A stretch of DNA of 10,000 nt from Actinidia chinensis (taxonomy: Eukaryota > Streptophyta > Magnoliopsida > Ericales > Actinidiaceae), in the NCBI GenBank assembly GCA_009663005.1, contig CM018912.1:16014304-16024303 (forward strand). Direction: 5' to 3'. Under the pieces are notes generated by a model. It was given only the letters and a program-made list of their open reading frames with translations, ran no database searches and was not told the DNA's origin. The position numbers and the translations under genes were made by a program. Position 1 is the first letter of the stretch, and each line of letters begins with the position of its first letter. Positions 6,606 through 10,000 of the stretch are shown piece by piece.

Positions 6606-6648
6606 TCATTCATTGCAAGTGACGTAATGTCCCCGCCTCCTCAAGAAT

Positions 6649-7180
6649 CATATTAAATTGGCGAATAGCCCAATACGCTTTGTGCTCAAATTTCAACAAG
6701 AAGGGACACGCTTCCCCATACACACTATTATACGGAAAGGATCCTAAAATGGTTTTGTATAGCGAGTCCTATACGCCCAATAATGATCCACGAACCTAAA
6801 GACTAATCCTTCGTTTGGGGTACTAGTTTTCTCAATGAATGTTTGATTTTCCCTATTTGCCAACTCAACTGCCCTTGGGTTTGGGGATGGTTACGGTGTG
6901 CCAACCTTATGAATCACCCATATTTGCGCGATGAGGAGTCCGTAGGGTCTATTACAACAATGTGAGCTCCCATCGCTCAATAATAGTGGGGCATGCCAAA
7001 TCTAGCACAACCCTGTCTTTCCCTTCCCAACCCTTTGACCACAACACATGGTCATTGGTACGACTTGCTTGGTATAGCTTCTGACCCAACTTGGATCCGT
7101 AATCTATGGCCAATTAGAAAATGTACAATATCCACACGAATTAGGAAAAAGACCCATTGAAATCAATACCCCAGCAATCA
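6649..7180 (-). pseudogene. pol: Integrase catalytic core remnant (DDE/rve type)
   Basis: Read from high to low coordinates, a GIDF-like segment holding the first catalytic Asp position lies at about 7160-7175, and ARFGMP at about 6990-7010. Next comes a garbled region around 6970 where the second Asp would sit, then HPQTQGQ (about 6870-6890), and ANRE with the Glu of the DDE triad at about 6849-6860. FEHKAYWAIRQFNM (6649-6690) closes the domain. In the family this RNase H-fold core joins the retroelement cDNA to host DNA. Multiple stops and at least two register changes between motifs make it inactive. Identification is secure because several conserved blocks occur in the right order and spacing. 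Confidence 0.75.
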
Positions 7181-7229
7181 AAGACTTCAGTATAAGATAG
7201 GGTAAGAGGGATCATGTGTCGTTTAGACA

Positions 7230-7640
7230 GACTTCCTAAACCGTTGGCACTTATAGCATGCCGGGGTAGAAGGCAAATTGCACATCACGGCATATGGGGG
7301 GCTAATAAAAACCATTTGAAAAAATTTGGCAGCCAGTTTTACGGTGAAGACAAATGTCCATCACAGCTTGTGAATGACAGCACTCTAAAATGCTCTCACC
7401 ATCATCATAGGACGCACCGACGTCTGACCTAATTAGGACAAGACTTAAACAAATACAGATCTTTCCCAAGAAAGAAACATACCTCACATGCCTAAAAAAC
7501 TTTCTCTCAGCTAACCAATGATAAAAGGAAATTTTCCGGTGGCCAAATACTTGGCGTGTCGCCAAACTATGGTACTGAAAGTAGTTGCCATGAGCGATGT
7601 GCATTGTGAAACCCACTTGCCCGATCATGAGGAAAGTACG
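7230..7640 (-). pseudogene. pol: Integrase N-terminal zinc-binding (HHCC) domain remnant
   Basis: An uninterrupted minus-strand frame (7628-7302) includes ECCHSQAV at about 7366-7390, the CHSHA-like His block of plant gypsy integrases, and NGFY at about 7302-7315. After a register change the Cys pair appears as CYKCQRF at about 7240-7262. The second His of the HHCC finger is visible only in a neighbouring frame (DGHLS, about 7345-7360), so a small indel splits the motif. The domain normally folds around one zinc ion and helps multimerise the integrase. The region nearer the RNase H (about 7450-7640) is poorly conserved, as is usual. Confidence 0.65.
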
Positions 7641-7649
7641 CAGTGCTCG

Positions 7650-8290
7650 GACGAGTGACCTTGGCTTCCCATCAGTAGGGCTCTTGAAAAGTGGCAGCTA
7701 CTATGTTCCGACCCCTTTCTTATCTATGATCTAAATATTAAATTCGTACAAACAGGACTCCACCTAATAAGTCACTACTTTGCATCAGGTTTAGTAAAGA
7801 GGATACTTGAGTGCGGAATGGTCAGGAATATAATAACAACGTATCCTGACCCACGTAGGACTAAACTTATCGGAGTGAAAATACCACAGCAGGCAATTCC
7901 TTTTCGGTAGGTGTATATTCAATGGGCATCATTAAGGTTCTTGCAGCATAGTAAATGAAATGAGGTTCTTATCTATAATTTGCCCCCAACGGCTCCCACT
8001 GCATAATCCTCGCCTCCATACATCAACTCAAAAGGTAGAGACCATCCGGGTGATCTGGAATAATCAACGGTGCGGTGGGGGAGAAGGACCCTTAAGTTTT
8101 CACAGGCTTTTGACATTGTGGTGTCAACGCAAGGGTACATCTAATGAAAGCAAAGTGACACAAGGGGCTTGAGACTGGAAATAAACCCTCAATGAAATAA
8201 ATGATAAATTCGGCATGCCCTAAAAATGCTTTAATGTCTTTCACACACTTAAGGATAGGTCGATGTTGGGGATCAATTCACTTTTGCTGT
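7650..8290 (-). pseudogene. pol: RNase H domain remnant (Ty3/gypsy)
   Basis: Several blocks are recognisable in different minus-strand frames: DYAVGAV (about 7988-8008, the first catalytic Asp block), LNDA (about 7940-7955), DHSALKYP (about 7796-7822), LIRWSPV (about 7755-7772) and DKKGSE (about 7700-7725). This is the normal order for the gypsy RNase H, which removes the RNA strand from RNA:DNA hybrids during reverse transcription. The connection domain before it is seen as IDLSLSVK...IKAF-like fragments near 8230-8270. Block spacing is near normal, so losses are small indels and point mutations. No frame spans more than two blocks. Confidence 0.75.
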
Positions 8291-8296
8291 ATTTAA

Positions 8297-9000
8297 CTAT
8301 ATACCTTTGTGACACAATATGCCCAAGATATACCTTTGTGTCACCCTGTGATGAAAGTGAATTTTTACCAATTTCCAAACCAAGTGACTTTCTTCACATC
8401 TCTCCAACAACACACTTCTAACAGCTCCTAAAACATGATTCAAAGTATCACCAATTACACCGAAAAAATCATTCCATGAATACCTCAATGATTTTTTCAA
8501 CCATGTCGACCCAAAAATTTGAAAATCATGCACCTTGAAAAAGTGGCGGTGCATTGCATTAGGCCAAAGGGCATTCTCCTATAAGTATAAGTGCCAAAAT
8601 GAAATGTGAATGTGGTTTACTTGATCCTCTAAAGCCACCTCCCTCCTACTTGTACCCAGAGTAACCATTAAAAATAATAAAATGCTCGGCCGCAAACCAC
8701 GCTCTAAGACTGTCCAAAAAAGAAAGTGGGAAGTTGTCTTTCCTAGTTGCATCCTTCAACTTTTGGTTAATCGATGCACAGTTAACAACACGTTGAATTC
8801 TAGTTGGCACTAGTAATTATGCTCATTCTTAACCACCGTTACCCCCGACTTCTTAGGAAAACAACTTGGTTGACTCAACCATCAAAATCGAAATGGGTTA
8901 TATGATATCCGCATCAAGAAGTTGAAGCACTTCTCCTCTAACAGCCTTGTTAATATTGGGATGGATTTAAATGCCTTTGCATTTTTTGGCGCATAGGTTT
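8297..9000 (-). pseudogene. pol: Reverse transcriptase remnant (Ty3/gypsy, Athila/Tat-like)
   Basis: From high to low coordinates: AVRGEVLQLLDADII (about 8905-8950), PKKSGVTVVKNE (about 8820-8857), LKDATRKDNFPLSF (about 8713-8760), NGYSGY (about 8650-8670), YRRMPFGL (about 8565-8590), VFM followed by a disrupted catalytic Asp pair (about 8465-8485), then ERCEESHLVW (about 8375-8405). These are the conserved RT blocks in their normal order and near-normal spacing. The catalytic block, normally F-M-D-D in this branch, is broken by what looks like a one-base insertion that changes register and brings in a stop. The enzyme is therefore dead independently of the other stops. The longest continuous frame is 85 codons (8554-8297). 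Confidence 0.85.
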
Positions 9001-9540
9001 AGACTCCTCTTCTAACTAAATACTTGCGTGCACGAGTGGATTATACCGGAAGATACGATATTGTCCAACATAAGGACTTCCTGTGCCTCTTTTAATTAAG
9101 TTACTTTAATACAGTGATTCCTTTTGCCCTTCAGTAGGCTAGAGATATGCCAAAGGGGTGGTAAGATCAATTCTCTAAGCAACGCATACTTAAGTGTAGA
9201 TGGTAGAGGTTTTCTTTCTGGAATTGGTGGTTTGTCTTCAGATGGAAAAGTTAACTACACTTGGTGCAAGAGGTTCAAAAGTTGGGGTCAAATGACCCAC
9301 ATGCATGATTAGAATCACTATCTTCATGACATATTTGATGGATGCATCCCTAAAACTTACACTTTCGGATTCCAATTAGTCAGGGGACTCACTCCAAACT
9401 AGAGCCCTCTCAATCGAATCCTCCATGAACTCACTATCCACATGCTCTTGAATGATGGACTCAATGACATTTATTTCCTCAATTTGGTCTACTTCCTCAT
9501 TTGTTTACCCACAGTGAAAATATTTGTCTCAAACGTCATA
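9000..9540 (-). pseudogene. pol: Protease-RT linker remnant
   Basis: The diagnostic peptide KPPIPERKPLPSTLKYALL is readable at about 9170-9233 on the minus strand, a conserved proline-rich block placed between protease and RT in Athila/Tat-type polyproteins. Upstream, an acidic stretch, EEVDQIEEINVIESIIQEHV (about 9420-9505), matches the acidic linker usually found there. Between the proline-rich block and the RT start (9000-9165) the expected WTIADIKGIS-like sequence cannot be read, so that part is either strongly eroded or has lost some bases. Confidence 0.7.
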
Positions 9541-9960
9541 TTTAAAATGAAAGCTTAAGTAATCCTGCCTACAATAATAATGGACATTCGCAGTGGCTAG
9601 GAATGGTCTACCTAAAAATGGAACGAGAATATGACTTTTACACGACTCACAATTGACAGGTTGAGTATCCAAGACTATGAAATCTACCGGGTAGTACACA
9701 TTATCGCTTGAATAAGCACATCCCTACGATACCCCTCGGGACCTTAATAGAATGGTCGGCAAACTACAGTGTAACTAACGTTGTTTAGTTTATCCTAAAC
9801 CCTAGGTCTGTGTATACGGAAATCGACAACAAATTCACACTAGACCTAAATCGAGAAGTGCTCGATCAATCTTACAAACCCCCTATTATGCACAAAATAG
9901 TAGGAACCAACCGGGGGGGGGGTCCTTATATTTCAGCACAGACTTGCATTGAGATCGCAC
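9540..9960 (-). pseudogene. pol: Retropepsin-like protease remnant
   Basis: ALLDLG (9844-9861) is the position of the catalytic Asp in the 'LLD.G(A/S)SVN' box of plant Athila proteases, followed by SVNLL and VYTDLG. Further on come FADHSIK and PRGIV (about 9730-9770), and LGRPFLATAN (9586-9615), the conserved C-terminal flap/helix block. Just upstream, a YKDPG-like peptide at about 9922-9935 is followed directly by a 10-nt G run (9913-9922, C on the coding strand) that shifts the frame. The domain would cut the polyprotein. Stops and shifts make it inactive. Gag should follow at higher coordinates, outside the window. Confidence 0.8.
9913..9922. repeat. G10 homopolymer within the protease remnant
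   Basis: Ten consecutive Gs interrupt the peptide upstream of the protease active site. A conserved DPG codon block (CC-rich on the minus strand) is the likely origin, extended by slippage or by a base-calling error. Confidence 0.8.
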
Positions 9961-10000
9961 TCTGACTCTCATCATCATGTCGTCTCTTTACATGCAAATT

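Larger units (their letters stand above)
6269..10000 (-). mobile_element. Degenerate Ty3/gypsy (Athila/Tat-like) LTR retrotransposon, pol region, 5' part outside the window
   Basis: Minus-strand peptides occur in the order protease, RT, RNase H, integrase, which is the Ty3/gypsy order (Copia has integrase before RT). The motif wording (ALLDLG...SVNLL, KPPIPERKPLPSTLKY, ATRKDNFPL, FEHKAYWAIRQFN, SRWSGP) is that of the plant Athila/Tat branch. Stops and frameshifts occur every few dozen codons, so the element cannot make its own enzymes. The span from PR to the end of integrase, about 3.7 kb, is close to a normal pol length, so decay has been by point changes and small indels rather than large deletions. 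The gag region and 5' LTR should lie beyond position 10000. Confidence 0.85.

Noticed and set aside
7214..7432. 72-codon plus-strand open frame with a His run
   Set aside because: It is antisense to the well-supported integrase zinc-finger remnant.
9124..9312. 62-codon plus-strand open frame
   Set aside because: It is antisense to the conserved KPPIPERKPLPSTLKY block of the pol remnant.

Overview
This window looks like intergenic DNA from a flowering plant (probably a eudicot), built almost entirely from decayed transposable elements. It is AT-rich apart from one G-rich block. It shows no intact protein-coding gene, no recognisable structural RNA gene and no prokaryotic signals. The plant assignment rests on minus-strand peptides that match the protease-RT-RNase H-integrase order of Athila/Tat-type Ty3/gypsy retrotransposons, and on a TGTTTGGTA-type terminal inverted repeat of a kind common in plant DNA transposons.

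Right third (about 6269-10000): a minus-strand Ty3/gypsy polyprotein, badly broken by stops and frameshifts. From high to low coordinates it holds the protease (about 9960-9540), a linker (9540-9000), reverse transcriptase (about 9000-8297), RNase H (about 8290-7650) and integrase (about 7640-6269). The gag region and 5' LTR would lie beyond the right edge.

Middle (4287-5970): a 1.68-kb DNA element bounded by long inverted repeats (GGGGCTGTTTGGTA on the left, TACCAAACATCACC on the right). Its AT-rich arms enclose about 1.28 kb of extreme G-rich, strand-asymmetric DNA: G homopolymers up to 14 nt, then GGA triplets, then mixed GGT/GGA/GGC triplets. It appears to have inserted into LTR-like sequence, because GTTCGAAC palindromes lie on both sides of it.

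Left part (1-4250): minus-strand retroelement internal DNA with highly decayed reading frames at about 2230-3930, a possible polypurine tract at 516-531 and a possible 3' LTR running from about 514 off the left edge. That LTR-like piece carries a cluster of GCGTTCGAACGC-like palindromes, many of which look eroded by CpG loss. The simplest reading is a nested or tandem arrangement of two minus-strand LTR retroelements, with a later DNA-transposon insertion. The LTR boundaries are inferred and could not be checked by alignment here. The feature most worth a second look is the G-rich core of the inverted-repeat element.
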